From Margaritifera margaritifera (lineage: Eukaryota; Mollusca; Bivalvia; Unionida; Margaritiferidae), in contig JAQPZY010001621.1 of NCBI GenBank assembly GCA_029931535.1, forward strand, positions 4,006,001-4,070,000: DNA of 64,000 bases, in the 5' to 3' direction. Below the pieces are notes generated by a model. That model saw only the letters and a list, made by a program, of their open reading frames with translations. It ran no database searches and was not told the DNA's origin. Shown piece after piece: positions 24,615 through 37,035 of the stretch. Numbering within the stretch: position 1 is the stretch's first letter; each line of letters begins with the position of its first letter. The position numbers and the translations under genes were made by a program.

Positions 24615-27080
24615 AAGAGCCTTGAGGCCCAAGTAGGCCTGAAATTGCTCACCTGTCTGACATCTACATAATATCCAAATGCAAGAGCAATTTAGACCTG
24701 GGTCAGTAGAATGCTTTTTAAATATGTTTTTCCAATGTTGTTCACTGGGTATGTTAAGAAAACCATTGTTTCAAGGCTTTTCCATCCTTTGTATCTTCAT
24801 TCATACTTGATGGCACATCAGCATCATTTGTCCAATACCAAAAAGCATTTATGCCAATATGCTTTATGTCAAAGTTGGTCTAATTCTATTCAGTGTTTTT
24901 TTTTAGATGAAGTTATTGCAATGTTTGTCTGTTTTTAATTATGGCAGCCAAATTTGATGGCAGATCAGCATCATCTGTTCAAATTTGAAAGGCCTTCAAG
25001 CTAGGATGCTTTCTGTCAGATTTTGTCAAATTCTGTTAAGCAGTTTTCAAGAAGTTGTTCAAGTTATTTCTATTTTTAGTAATAGAAGCCATATTTGACA
25101 GTGGATCAGCATAATTTTTCTAAATTTTAAAACCCTTATGGCCCAGATGCTTCCTGTCAAATTTGGTCCAATTCTTTTAAGTGCTTTTTGTGAAGAAATC
25201 ATTTAAAGGTTTTTCTATTTTGAAGTAATTGTGGCCATATTTGATGGTGAATCAGTTTAATTTGTACAAAACTTAAACACCCTTCATGCCAGGATGCTTC
25301 CTATCAAATTTGGTCAAGAGAGTGGGTCTTCGATGGTTGTGACTTAAAGTGCTGTATGGTCTGTAATTTTTCATTTATTTTTTATTCATTATTTTTTCTG
25401 ATGTACAAATAATTAATGGGCAAAAAATTATCATTTTTTAAGTACCTAAAATGTGCACAATTTTAATAAGAAACTTTCTCTGTACAAACAAGAGGCCCAA
25501 GTAGCTATAAGATTGCTCAATTGTCTGACATCTGCTATGAACCAACTTCAAGGATAGCTGGCAAAGAAATCTGGGTCAGAAGGATGCATTCTCCAGAAAT
25601 TTTGTCCAATGATGCTGATTGCATATGTCAAGAAAGTAACTGTTTCAAGATTCCTCTATTTTTTTGTTTATCTTTATCCATATTTTATGGAACATCAGCA
25701 TCAATTGTCCGATATTAAAAGACCTTTATGCCAGGATGCTTTACGTCAAAGTTGGTCAAATTCTGTTTAGCAGTTGTTGTTTTTTAGATACAATTTCTGA
25801 AATGTTTTTCAATATTTAGTAATGGTGGCCATATTTTATGGTAGATCAGCATCATCAGTACAAATCCTTCAAGGTAGGATGCTTTCTGTCAAATTTAGGC
25901 AAATTCTGTTTAGCAGTTTCTTAGAAGTTTTTTAAGCTTTCTATTTTTCATAACAGCTGCCATCTTTGATGTCGGATCAGCATCATTTGCATAAATTAAA
26001 AACCCTTCAAGCCAGGATGCCTTCTGACAAATCTGGTCAATTTCTGGCTGAGTGGTATTTAAGAAGCAGTTGTTTAAAGAATTTTACATTTTTAGTAAAC
26101 GGTGGCCATATCTGATGATAAGCCAACATCATTTGTATAAATATGAAAGCTCTTCATGTCAGGACAATTTCTGTCAAAGTTAGTCAAATTTTGTTAAGTA
26201 GTTTCTGAGAAAACCTCATTTAAAAGTATTTTCTATTTTTAGTAAAGGCTGGTATATTTAATGGCAAATTGGCATCATTTGTATAAATTTTAAAGTCTTT
26301 CATGTCAGGATCCTTTTTTTTCTGTTCATCAGTATTTTTAAAAAATGCCATTTAAAGTTTTTGCTATTTTCAGTAACAGTGGCCATATTTGATTGTATAT
26401 CTGCATCCTTTGTAAAATTTTAAAACTCTTCATGCCAGTGTGCTTTTTGTCAAATTTGATCAAATTCTGACGAGAGGTTTTTGAGAAGTTGATATAAAGT
26501 TTTTCTATTTTTAGTAATAGCTGCTATATTGGATGGCAAATCAGCATCATTTGTATAAAACTGAAAGCCCTGCATGCCACGATGTCTTTTGTCAAAGTTG
26601 GTTAAATCTGTATAAAACTGAAAGTCCTGCATGCCAGGATGTCTTTTGTCAAAGTTGGTTAAATTTGTAAAAAAACTGAAAGCCCTGCATGCCAGGATGT
26701 CTTTTGTCAAAGTTGGTTAAATTTGTATAAAACTGAAAGCCCTGCATGCCAGGATGTCTTTTGTCAAAGTTGGTTAAATTTGTATAAAACTGAAAGCCCT
26801 GCATGCAAGGATGTCTTTTGTCAAAGTTGGTTAAATTTTGCTGTGTGGTTTCTCATCAGAAGTCATTTAAAGGATTTTCTACTTTAGTAATTGCAGCCCT
26901 ATCTGATTGCAGATCAGAATCATTCCTACAAACTTGAAAGCCCTTCATGCCGTTTGGTTGAAATTGTTCAAGTGGTTTTTGAGAAGTTGGAAATAGCAAA
27001 TGTTGACCGATGCATGATGGACGAAGTATCATGGATGCAGGACCATACCATAAGTTCACTTGGTCTTGTAATAATTATCA
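24615..27080. mobile_element. GGCCCAAG-type element, near complete, with long internal array
   Basis: Opens CTTGAGGCCCAAGTAGGCCT, GAAATTGCTCACCTGTCTGA, contains about 13 units of the ~150-155 bp repeat, and closes with GATGCATGATGGAC, GGACCATACCATAAGTTCAC, TTGGTCTTGTAATAA. A second opening (ACAAGAGGCCCAAGTAGC at about 25490) lies inside, so two copies may be joined or nested. No transposase or reverse transcriptase frame seen. Confidence 0.72.
26560..26840. repeat. ~60 bp minisatellite nested in the array
   Basis: Five near-identical copies of AAAGTTGGTTAAATTTGTAT, AAAACTGAAAGCCCTGCATG, CCAGGATGTCTTTTGTC. A sub-segment of the ~150 bp unit has been amplified, with much higher identity than between neighbouring full units, so the expansion is recent. 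Confidence 0.92.
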
Positions 27081-29635
27081 CTCTCATGGATTGATGTTTT
27101 ATTAGCAGGTAAGGAAAATTACAGACACAATAGTTATATACAAACAATAAGAGCTATTAGTTGTCATATTTATGCTTTAAAAATGGGGACAATTTATTTA
27201 AGGATCCAAGGATAGCAGAAACTGAAGTAATATAGCTTTTGATATCATTAAACAATCTGTTTTAATGACAAGCTTGAGAATTATTGCTCTATTCATACCA
27301 TGAACTGGTTACCACAGAAATGCTTCAAAAACTTTCTGTGTAATCAATATGTCCCTACACAAAAAGGGAGTTGAATGGTTTTTTTTAAAAAGCCCAAGTT
27401 AGGCCAAATCAATTTAAAGTAACAGACAAAAGACCATCACTCAATGCAGGATATTTCAAAGAAAAGTCAATTACACAGGTAAGTGCTCTGAGACCTTCGG
27501 AAAAGGCCAGACAGCCCCTGGTAGAATTACACAATTACTGTAAAGTTTAAACAAACTCTTGATGTTTCTTTAAGTCTTTTAATCCAGTCACATAATTACT
27601 CTGTTTACATGTAAACATGGTACAAGTATTCAGTAAATTCAATCACATATCCACAGGTACTACAGTTATTGTTAAATAAGCAACATATTCAATACAACAT
27701 ACTCTGTATGAGAATATATATATATATAATTATAAATATCCATGAAATAAAAAAAAACAATTTAAAACAAAAAGACACCAAAATTGATTTTCATTTGAAA
27801 TATAACCTTCTACACCATCATAATTTAACTGTATAAATGTTACATTTATAAAAACAAATTTGTTTTGTTTGTTTGTTAGCCTTTTGTGCCCTTTTGTTGT
27901 GGGTAGTCTTTCCAGTAACCCTTTTGTTAAAAAGTAGGAATAAGGTAGGGCGACTAATTTTTTTTTAAGGAGGGAAAAAAGGTACAGCAAAATAGGGATA
28001 TTTCATACAGAAAAAGTGTGAAATTTATGTAAATTACTGAAAAAGTAAAATCTATACTTGACTTGCCTTCATAAGCATGAACAAAAGCATGCTCTTACTC
28101 ATATACTGTCTATTTAGTCCAGATTGCACCTATCTTCTTAAACGCCCAGTTCCACTTCACTGAGATGATATTTGAATTCACTTTGCTAGAGCCATTCATG
28201 CAGTTTGTAATCGATTTTAAACATAAAACTGTCAAAAAAGTAGGGACAGTAGGGCCATTTTGGAAAAAGTAGGAAAAAAAGGGAGTCGGACAAAAAAGTA
28301 GGAATAGTAGGAAAAACTAGGACCACTGGAAAGACTGTATGGGGATTCATGTACAGCAGCAGTAAACACTATGTCAAGATGTCCGCACCGAATTTTAATG
28401 AAAATCCCAAATCAGGGAAAAACATTTTTCATTTCTAGAAAAACAAAAGTAACATTGCAAAGTAGTTCCAACAGACTTTTCCAGTGGACAGTTTCCCATA
28501 GTTACCTCCCCCTGTCCACTACAAGTCACTACATGCATCCACCATTAAGGTGCTGATTACGGGTATTGATTATACATATACCTGACACATGACAGACTGA
28601 ATAAAGAATGGTGACTCCACAAACACTTCCTTATTTATTTACTACTATGAATAAACTTTTGTTTATCAGAAATCTTTGAATCTGTTTTCCCAAACACTAG
28701 AGTAAACAGTAACATCAGAGTATTAGTTTAATTATTACACCAAATTTGATTGTCCAAATTTCTGAAAAATTGTCCTGCAGAGAAATTTAGCAATAATCAA
28801 CCAGTCCCTCAAATTTCAATAATGAACACAGGAAATTCACCTAAAAGAAGCTTTCAAATTTAACTTTTAGAGGAATTATACAATTTGACACAATTGATGA
28901 TTTTATTTTTACCCCCTTTATATACCATTATAAAGTAGAAAAAGTATACTTTGGAAAGAATGCACATTTTGAACATAGTAATTGTTGAAGACTTCTTTGA
29001 AATATAGTGGTTATTTTTGTAATTTTGTCATACAAGTAATTTTTGGAAAGAAATATTATTCTTCATGCTGTTTATGATATTTAGATCTAAATCATGATCT
29101 TTATGATTAATAATAATATGAATTCGATGAAAAATGTGAGAAATGATCATATAGATGTTGAAGTCGCATGTGTTTTCATGATCTACATTTCATTTTTTTC
29201 TGCCTCTTTTTTTTACTTTATTGTAATACACACTTTGCTAGGCAGTAAACAGCCTTATTTATTAATGTTGAAACGTACTTTAATTTGGTCATGATGAATG
29301 TGAAATTTTTATTTATTTCTTTATTGATTTCCATGTGCAATACATTGATTCTGGCAATATTACAAAAATATATTGAATAAACTAAAAGTTTTCATAGCCA
29401 AAATAATTAATATCCAGTAAGTCTTTAGTTCATTTTAAAATCTGACATTCATCATGTACTGAACAGAATTTTACTTCATGATCAAATAATGACTGTGATT
29501 ATTACTTTCATTTGTTCCTGAATTAATTGATTTTTTTGTGTTAATTTATAATTACTGTGTATATTTTCACAAGTGTACCATGAATGGCACGTTATCTGTC
29601 TGACTTGTGTTTAATAGTCCTCTATGTAGTTAACT
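27081..29635. other. intron, no gene seen
   Basis: A+T-rich. Around 28230-28330 the word GTAGGAAAAA/GTAGGGACAGTAGGG recurs several times. A 61-codon ORF at 28371-28556 has no family. No exon supported. Confidence 0.4.
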
Positions 29636-29639
29636 GAAA

Positions 29640-30375
29640 TTTTTGTGCAGAAACCCTTTTTCTTCTTTCAGTCACAGTGACCTTGATATTTGACCTTTTG
29701 ACCCCCAAAGCAATTAGCCTCTTCCTCACTCCAAGTGTAAGCTATCCAAATAGTTTGATCCCAGTCTGTGATATAGAATAAATTGCATTGTACAGAAACC
29801 ATTTCTCTTTTCAGTCAGTGTCCATGACCTTTAACATTTTGACCCCAAAATCAATAGACTTCTTCCTTACGACTACTGCAAGCCACCCACACAGTTTGGT
29901 CTAGGTATGTTATGCGATTTAATGCTACTGTGAAGAAATAATTTTTATTCTTTGTCACAGTGACCTTGCCCTTTGACCTTTTTACCCCCAAATCAGAAGG
30001 GTTCTTCATTACCCCAAGTACAAGCCAGCCACAAAATTTGGTAACCACAGATGATGGAGAACTCAAGTTATTGTGCAGACACTATTTTTCTTCTTTCAGT
30101 AACAGTGACCATGACTTTTGACCTTTTGACCCCAAAAAGGATCGGCTTCTTCCTTACCCCAAGTGCAAGCCATCCACAAAGTTTGGTAACTGTAGATGGT
30201 GGAGAACTTGAGCTTTTGTGCAGAAGCCACATTTTTTTCTTTAAGTCTCAGTGACCTTGACCTTTGAGCTTTTGACCCCAAAATGGATAGGGATCTTCCA
30301 TACCCTAAGTGCAAGCCATCTACAAGGTTTGGCAACTGTAGATGATGGACAACTTGAGTTATTGTGCAGAAATGT
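29640..30375. repeat. ~140 bp tandem array, CAGTGACCTTGACC family
   Basis: About five units of the same family as 5800-6870, with CAGAAACC-like unit ends and TTTTTCTTCTTTCAGTCA joints. ORFs on both strands are repeat translations. Confidence 0.85.
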
Positions 30376-31092
30376 AATATAATATGCTCTACATTATGGC
30401 AGGCACCTAAAAAACTTAAAAGTATTAGTGACTGAAAGAGTATGTGATTAAATGTTCAGGCATTAAAATTACAACCTATACTAGCTGGTATGATTCATGA
30501 CAAAATTTCTTTTCATGTGATTAGTTTAAATAATATATAATTTAGAACTATGATATAGATAATTGTGGAAAAGAAAAATCATCCTATGAATTGCTGTCTT
30601 GTGATGAAAACGAAATATTCAGACAAAATTATAACAGCAATCAAACTTTTGGGTGCCTGATTCACTAAATATTGTTCCAAAGCAATTCACTATTAACTTA
30701 AATACTTGTGCAAATAAATGATATTTACAGTATATGTGTACAAATGCAGTTTCTATAGTACCGTGTACTCAGCGATATCAGTACCGTAATGGCAGAATGT
30801 CCAGTGATACGAATATGGTCACGCCCTTTAAAACCAAAACGGAAAGGTTTAAATATAGTACAGTTATGCTGGTGTGAGATACAGATTTCCAACCCACCCA
30901 ACCCACACAGTAGAAATTTTTGGAGCTTAAAGCTCAAGTTCAATATGCAAATATATGTGCTGTACATTTTCGTGGTTCTGCAAAAATGACATTTTTGTTG
31001 GTACTTGAATCTGTGGATTGGGGAAGGGGATCCCATTATTCTTTGGGCCATTAAATTAATGGTTTGCAGCAACCATGAAATCTCTGAGAACT
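30376..31092. other. intron, no gene seen
   Basis: A stretch at 30760-31000 is open on both strands (66 and 115 codons) and a little richer in G+C but shows no splice signals, motif or homology I recognise. Confidence 0.35.
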
Positions 31093-31311
31093 ACCATATA
31101 TACTCGTGTATAAACCAGATCCAACTGCAAACTGCATAGACCAATATCTGCCATCACATAATGCACCAGCAGATCTGGGTCTATGCAGTTTGTAAGGACT
31201 AATCAGTAGAACAAACAACATAGACCCCAATCTGCTGTACAAAAATGCACCGGCATATCAGGGTCTATGTTGTTTGTATTTGGACCCGGCTTATACGCAA
31301 GTATACACGGT
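31093..31311. mobile_element. two-hairpin MITE, copy 3
   Basis: Inverted relative to copies 1 and 2: the AACTGCATAGACC hairpin comes first. Ends ACCATATATACTCGTGTATA and TACGCAAGTATACACGGT, flanked by TA. Lies about 200 bp from exon F (31511-31595), within the intron. The linker ACTAATCAGTAGAACAAAC between hairpins is conserved. Confidence 0.87.
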
Positions 31312-31510
31312 AGTACTCAGGAATAATATAGTACTTGAATGTAACTGCGGAAAAAACGGAGACTTAGTAAACTTAAGGAGGGATCAAGGTCTTTTTGCAG
31401 TTACAGAATGTCAAGAAGTTTCCACTTAAAGCATAAGTCTGACTTTCATGCTTAAAGTTTTTGAAAATACTAACCCACAGTTAATCAATTTATGAGAAAA
31501 CATTACTTAC

Positions 31511-31595
31511 CGAGAGGAAGGGTGGCAAAGTAACCTTGAGGATGAGCTCGGGTGGCCATTTCAGTAGCTGGTGGTGCTTTCTTTTCACGTGGTTT
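31511..31595 (-). CDS. cspp1: CSPP1-like exon F
   Basis: An 85 bp exon with acceptor TTTCTGGACAG and donor CTCG|GTAAGTAAT, nearly consensus. It encodes a KPREKKAPPATEMATRAHPQ start and ends GYFATLPLG, the last Gly split after one base and completed by exon G. The LPLG followed by an acidic-basic helix recalls the repeated SLPLGEDYE / SLPIGERRS motifs of vertebrate CSPP1. It is isolated by introns of about 20 kb on one side and 22 kb on the other. Confidence 0.7.
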
Positions 31596-32499
31596 CTGTC
31601 CAGAAATTAAAGAACTCCTCAGTGGTATTTTATCCCAAAAATCTGAATTTCAAGCTTGTTTTACATCTTCAACAATATTTTCATTATATTACCAACATAA
31701 CCATGTTTTATACGTCTGTTCAACTTAAAAGATCTTTGAAGAGTACTAATTAGTACAAACTTCTCTCCAACCTGAAATTCTTCCAGTAAAATTTAAGTAG
31801 TTAATAGACAGGATTAGTTTTTTCAAGCAAAAATATCTCTTTGAAAATTCTTTATCAAATTTGTAAGGAAATTTTAACACATGTACATATCTTGTTGTTC
31901 CTAATTCCTTTATGAATATAATTAATGACTGTAGGCACTAATCATAATAGTCCATAAGTGTGCCAGGTTGACAACCTCTTCTATACCCTTTCACTTTCTG
32001 TTCCGTTACCCTATTATACCATTCCTACCTGTGCTATGACGTAGACATTTTCTACCTGTAACATACCACATGTACTTTACTTTCAGTAAGCCCATAACAT
32101 TCTTTGCTGTCAACACAAGAGCTCTATAAACAACCAAATAATCTCCATAACTGTGTACTGGTGGTTGCCAAAACTTGGTTCATTGCATTAACAAGGAACA
32201 CACCTTATCATGTTATTGAACTTTATACCTAGATATAGTATTATTTTCATTGCCAGTTCAGTAGACCAAATTTCTGTGGTATCCTTATATATAAGTTATG
32301 GATGACTAGGCAAAATTTAAATATGACACTCATATTGATAAATTCAATATAAAAAGTCTTACTATTATATGAATGATGGTATTAATGACAATCATGGGTG
32401 GATGGCAGAGTGATTTAGTTTTAAAAAGCCAGATTAACTGTAAATGTTAAACTATTGCCAGTTGATGCTATGGGTAGAAGTAGACATGTATGTACTAAA
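31596..32499. other. intron 5' of exon F, no feature
   Basis: No repeat or exon recognised. Confidence 0.4.
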
Positions 32500-32502
32500 C
32501 AT

Positions 32503-33350
32503 GAGACCCAAGTGGGCCTGATATCACTCACTTAACCAACATCTACATAAAAGCCAAATGCATGAGTAGTTGGCCAAGAAATACAGGTTAGTGCAATGCT
32601 TATATATGTTTAGATGTTTTTGTTATTTTCTAAAACACTGGCAATACTTGATGACAGATTGGCATCATTTCTATAAATCTGAAAGACCTTCATGCCAGAA
32701 TGCTTTGTGTCAAATTTGGTCACATCATGTTTAGCAGTTTTTGAGAAAAATCTTGTAGGTTTTTCTATTTTTTATAATTGCAGCCATATTTAATGGTAGA
32801 TCAGCATCATTTGTATAAATCACACCTTTATGCCAAAAATGCTTTCTGTTAAATTTGGTCAAATTCTGGTCAGCAGTTTTTGAAAAGATGTAAAGTTTTT
32901 TGTATAGTTTTTTAAATAGTGGCCATATTTGATGGCAGATTGGCATCAATGATATAAAATGAAGTGGCCTTCATGCAAGGGTGTTTTTGTCAAATTTGGT
33001 AAAATTCTGGTTAGCAGCTTTTGAGAAGTCATTTAAAGATTAGTCTATTTTTAGTAACAGTGGCTATATTTTATGGCAAATTTGCATTATTTGTAGAATT
33101 ATAAAGGACTTCAAACAAGGACTCTTCTGTCAAATTTTGATGAATTCTGAGTGCTTTTTGAGTTGTTTGATAGTCTATTTTTAGAAACAGCAACCATATT
33201 TGAGGTCAGCTTGGAATTAATGCCACAATGCTTCTATAAAATTGGTCAAATTCTGTTCAGTTGCTTTTAAGAGAAAGTCTTTTAAAGCTTTTTCTATTTT
33301 TAGTAATAGATGCCATATTTGATGATGGATTGGCATCATTTGTGGAAACA
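32503..33350. mobile_element. GGCCCAAG-type element with ~155 bp array
   Basis: Opens CATGAGACCCAAGTGGGCCT, GATATCACTCACTTAACC, followed by four or five array units (GCCATATTTGATGGCAGATT, TCAAATTTGGTCAAATTCTG). It is abutted directly by the next element at 33351. Confidence 0.7.
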
Positions 33351-34765
33351 AGAGACCAAAGTGTGCCTAATATCACTCACCTAGCTTACATAACTTAACA
33401 GTGATCATTTCACTAAACCAGTTTACGTAATGTAAGAATGTAACCTAGGTAAACTATCTTCCAAACTTGATATCATGTTCATTTTATCTATTTTACTATA
33501 TCCTGATACAAATTTGTTCTAACGATAATGGTATGATTAATATGCTCAGTCACTTGCTCATAACTAAAGTCATCCAGGTCCTTGACGATATAACCCATTT
33601 ACCAAGTTTCATTGAAATTGGATGAGAAATATAGTCTCTAGACTAAAGAGGTAAGTAGTTCAGGTATCTCGTTAATGTGTTGAACCTGTCTATGACAATG
33701 ATAATATAAGCTTAAGGCAAGGCAGAGCAAACTCCAAGTGGAATTTGGTCTCTTGAGTGGTAACAAGCTCAGCCAATCATATAAAAGTTTACTTCATTAA
33801 CATACATAGATCTTACTCCAAATCAAACTCATCCAACATCTTGATAACATAAGACTATTTAATAAATTTGATCAAAATCTGATCGAAATATAGTTACTAA
33901 GTTGTTGACAAGCCAATCAGATGCAAGGTCACATCAAATAATATGTATGAATTTCACTTATAATCATACTCAACCAAGATGTTGATGACATAGGCCTGTT
34001 TACCAAGTTTGATCAAAATCTTATCAAAAATACAGTCCCTAGAGTGGAAATAAAATCTCATATTCAAGACAACCTCATAAATACATGTATATGCTTAGGT
34101 CTTGGTCAGAGTAAAAATTATCTAATATCTTGATGATATTAGCCTATTTACCAAGTCTGATTAAACTTGGGTAATAAATACAGTCTCTCAAGTGCTAACA
34201 AGCTCAGCCAATCATATGCAAGATCACCTCATTAATATGTGTAGATCCTGCTCATAATAAAAAACATTATATATCTTGATGATGTAAGCCAGAATTGGAC
34301 AGAATTATGGTTTCCAGAGTGGTAATAAGCTCAGCCAATCACATGCAACATCACATCATTAATATTCATGAATCTTGCACAGTATCAAAATTATCCAAGA
34401 TCTTGATGATACAGTATAAGCATATATTCCAAGTTTGGTCAAAATCAGATCACAAATATGGCTTCCCGAGTGGTAACAAGCTCAGCCAACCAATGCAAAA
34501 CTACATCATAAAACCCATCCAAGATCATGATGATATAAGCACATATTTCAAATTTGATCGATACTGTATCAGAAATATGGCTTCTAGAGTGTGAACAAGC
34601 TCAACCAATCAGGTGCAAGATTGCCTCATTAATATGGGTGCATCTCACTCATTATCAAACTTATCCAAGATCTTGATAATATAAGCATATATTCCAGGTT
34701 TGATCAAAGTCAAGTCAGTAATATGGTCTCCAGAGAGGTAACAGCCTCACCCAATCAGATATCAC
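33351..34765. mobile_element. second dispersed element with ~140 bp array (GAGTGGTAACAAGCTCAGCC)
   Basis: Opens AACAAGAGACCAAAGTGTGC, CTAATATCACTCACC, then about nine units with TCTTGATGATATAAGC, TTCCAAGTTTGATCAAAATC, GAGTGGTAACAAGCTCAGCC, AATCAGATGCAAGATCACCT, CATTAATATG. The same family occurs at 49270-50730. Its opening resembles the GGCCCAAG type although the internal array is different, so the two may share ends. Confidence 0.72.
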
Positions 34766-35075
34766 CCCTTTTTCTAGTTTTAGTGATAAAATCCATGTTT
34801 GATGGTGTATCAGCATCAGCTGTATAAAATCAAAAGGAATTTCTTACTATGCTTTCTTGTCAAATTTGGTTAATATTTTAACAGCTTTTGAGAAGAAATC
34901 AGTTGAATGTTTTTATATTTTTAGTAAGTGACCATATTTGATGGTAGATCTGCATTATTTGTACCAATTCTGTTCAGTTGCTATTGAGCAGAAGTCTTTT
35001 AAATTTTTATTTTTAATAATGGTAGCCACATTGACGACAGATGACCATAATTTGTACAATTTTGAAACAAATTTT
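34766..35075. repeat. two ~155 bp units, GGCCCAAG family
   Basis: CATGTTTGATGGTGTATCAG and CATATTTGATGGTAGATCTG units continue the family of 32503-33350. The array is cut off at about 35077 by the DIRS-like terminal repeat. Confidence 0.65.
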
Positions 35076-35077
35076 GT

Positions 35078-35431
35078 CTAGTAAAATAAGTTTCTTCGAT
35101 AGTATTTACCTGATCATAATACCTTAGGAGAACTACTACTACCTCACAAATCTAGCCCTCCCAAGCTAAAACTTTTTAGTTAAAAAGCTAAAAGTTATCT
35201 GCCCACCTAAGAGTCAATTAGAGTGATCTCCCCTTGATACAGGGATTGGTGCCAAATCCCATGAATACTTCAGTTACTACTGAAAGGCATGCTCTCTACG
35301 TGGATGTAACTGCGGGTAGGCTGAAGGGTGTATATGTATTATGATTGGGTAAGTATTATCGAAGAAAAATATTTTACTAGAAAACAATTGGCTTCTTCTT
35401 CAAATACGTTACCTGATCATAATACCTTAGG
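35078..35431. repeat. inverted and direct repeats at the end of the DIRS-like element
   Basis: CTAGTAAAATAAGTTTCTTC with its continuation (35078-35110) matches the reverse complement of 35348-35380 at 29 of 33 bases. A perfect 21 bp direct repeat containing CCTGATCATAATACCTTAGG lies at 35108-35128 and 35411-35431. Inverted ends plus an internal copy are typical of DIRS retroelements, which lack LTRs and integrate by tyrosine recombinase. The interior may instead be a small inserted hairpin. Confidence 0.72.
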
Positions 35432-35679
35432 GGAATAGGTAAGAGGTGGAGAGAGTTACATTCCCTTACCCCAGAGATGTCATCTCTGATCCCCTAAGGT
35501 ATGTGAGACAGCTTCTAGATAACCCAACTGGAGAATAGACTCCATATGTCTGGGAGTGGCTTTGAAGGGGAAAACTTTTCCCTCCCACAAATCCAGCAGA
35601 AGTCGTGAAGCCGCTTCCTTATGAAGCTGTTGAACGACCCAGGAAGGTAACCTGTTGCACCATGGCTATAGGTCCTACC

Positions 35680-36440
35680 AGGTTGAGCTGAGCCTTTTGG
35701 GATGGAAGATCTCTGAGATAAAAGCTGGAGAAGTGGACTCTGACCGCCATCCCATGGCATGGATAATGTCAGTTAGGGAATAATGCTTCTGGCGACTACT
35801 TCGTGAGCTGAAATGCATAGCAAATTCATTCAATCTAGGGTTATTTCCCCAATATGCAGAGTGAATAACCCATTTTATCCAGGCTGAAAGTGCTTGTGCT
35901 GATATGTCATCCTTACCCTCTTTGAGGGGTAAGAAAAGGCGGGGTCTCCCTCAGTGCACCGGCGTAGTCCTTTTCAAGTACCATTTCAGATCTCACACTG
36001 GGTCCTGTTGACGACCTTGAGATGAAGTGTCCAGAGAAGACAGAGATTTCACTACAAAAGTCTGATTCCCCATGAACGGGAGCCTGTTCTTGGCAATGAT
36101 AGCAAGGGCCATCATGAGTGATACTGACCCATCTTGTCAGAACCGCGAGTAGTTTGGGTCAACTGATACAGCATGGAATTTGCTGATTCTGCCTACCATT
36201 GCTAGTGCAACTAAGAAGAAGGTTTTATATGAGAGTTGAACCAATGACGCCCTTAAGAGCAGTTCAAATGGTGTCTTATTCAGCCAGGTTAGCACACATG
36301 ATAAATTCCACTTTGGACACAGAGCCAAAGCTTTTAAACGTGTGAACTCAAAATTTGACAGAAAATTGGATAGGTCTTTGTTTTGTCCGCCATCCTCTCT
36401 TCCATGATGATGCAGCATGTCAGAGATCATGGAACAGTAG
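35680..36440 (-). pseudogene. DIRS-type tyrosine recombinase remnant
   Basis: Broken minus-strand frames match the order of a DIRS recombinase. First comes PKWNLSCVLTWLNKTPFELL, then FLVALAMVGRISKFHAVS (the conserved LALA--RRSELHAL region with the first catalytic Arg) at 36137-36430. LKWYLKRT follows near 35960, then an Ala/Trp helix (SAQALSAWIKWVIHSAY). The second catalytic part (HFSSRSSRQ near 35800) is degraded. At least two frame changes and a stop show the gene is dead. Confidence 0.68.
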
Positions 36441-36777
36441 CCTTTGATTGTGACTGGTGCTAACGGTTTCTCATCAAAGAGCCATAGTAGTAGGAAGTTA
36501 GCTACCTGAGGTACTGATGCATTCAGCAGTGCAATGTGTTCACACTCATACCATTGTGCAAAATTTCTCTATTTCCCTCGTACACTTTCAAAGTGGAGGG
36601 CCATCTCGCTCGAGCGATTCTCTCCACCACTTGATGCGAGAACTGTTTGTTCTTGAGGGCTTATTTAATATGACTGAGACATGCAGGTTCAACAACTTTG
36701 GATTGGGATGGAAGGCCTGCGGTCATGGTTGCTTCAGCAAATGAGAAAATATATCTATTTCCTGGTGATTATCGTCG

Positions 36778-36985
36778 CTAGATTGATGAGGTCGTTAATC
36801 CAGATAAAAAAAATTGCCACTTGAGTGGAGCAATCAGGATGAGGAGACACTCTGATTCTCTTGCTTTCTGTATCATGTTTGGAAACATGTGTTGGAGGGT
36901 GAGCTTATGCATCCAAGCCGTTTCCATCAATGGAAAGAGCGTGGACTGCTCAGGCCTTCGGATCTGGGGCTGGTGAGACAAAGGT
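36778..36985 (-). pseudogene. DIRS polyprotein linker region remnant
   Basis: Minus-strand frame with Trp-Met-x-x-Leu-Thr-Leu and an MIQKARESECLLILIAPLKW stretch. This resembles the segment of DIRS polyproteins between RNase H and recombinase (W-DAFSL ... VLQK-R---LILVAPFW). It fits the gene order RT, RNase H, linker, recombinase here. Confidence 0.6.
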
Positions 36986-37035
36986 TAGAAGTTTTGCATT
37001 CCTCTTGTTGCTAATAGATTAGCCAATGGTCGATC

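Noticed and set aside
30725..31072. 115-codon minus-strand ORF as a missed exon
   Set aside because: No acceptor or donor at plausible places, frame not compatible with a CSPP1-like protein.
36517..36744. Plus-strand 75-codon ORF
   Set aside because: Lies opposite the recombinase/linker remnants and has no recognisable motif.
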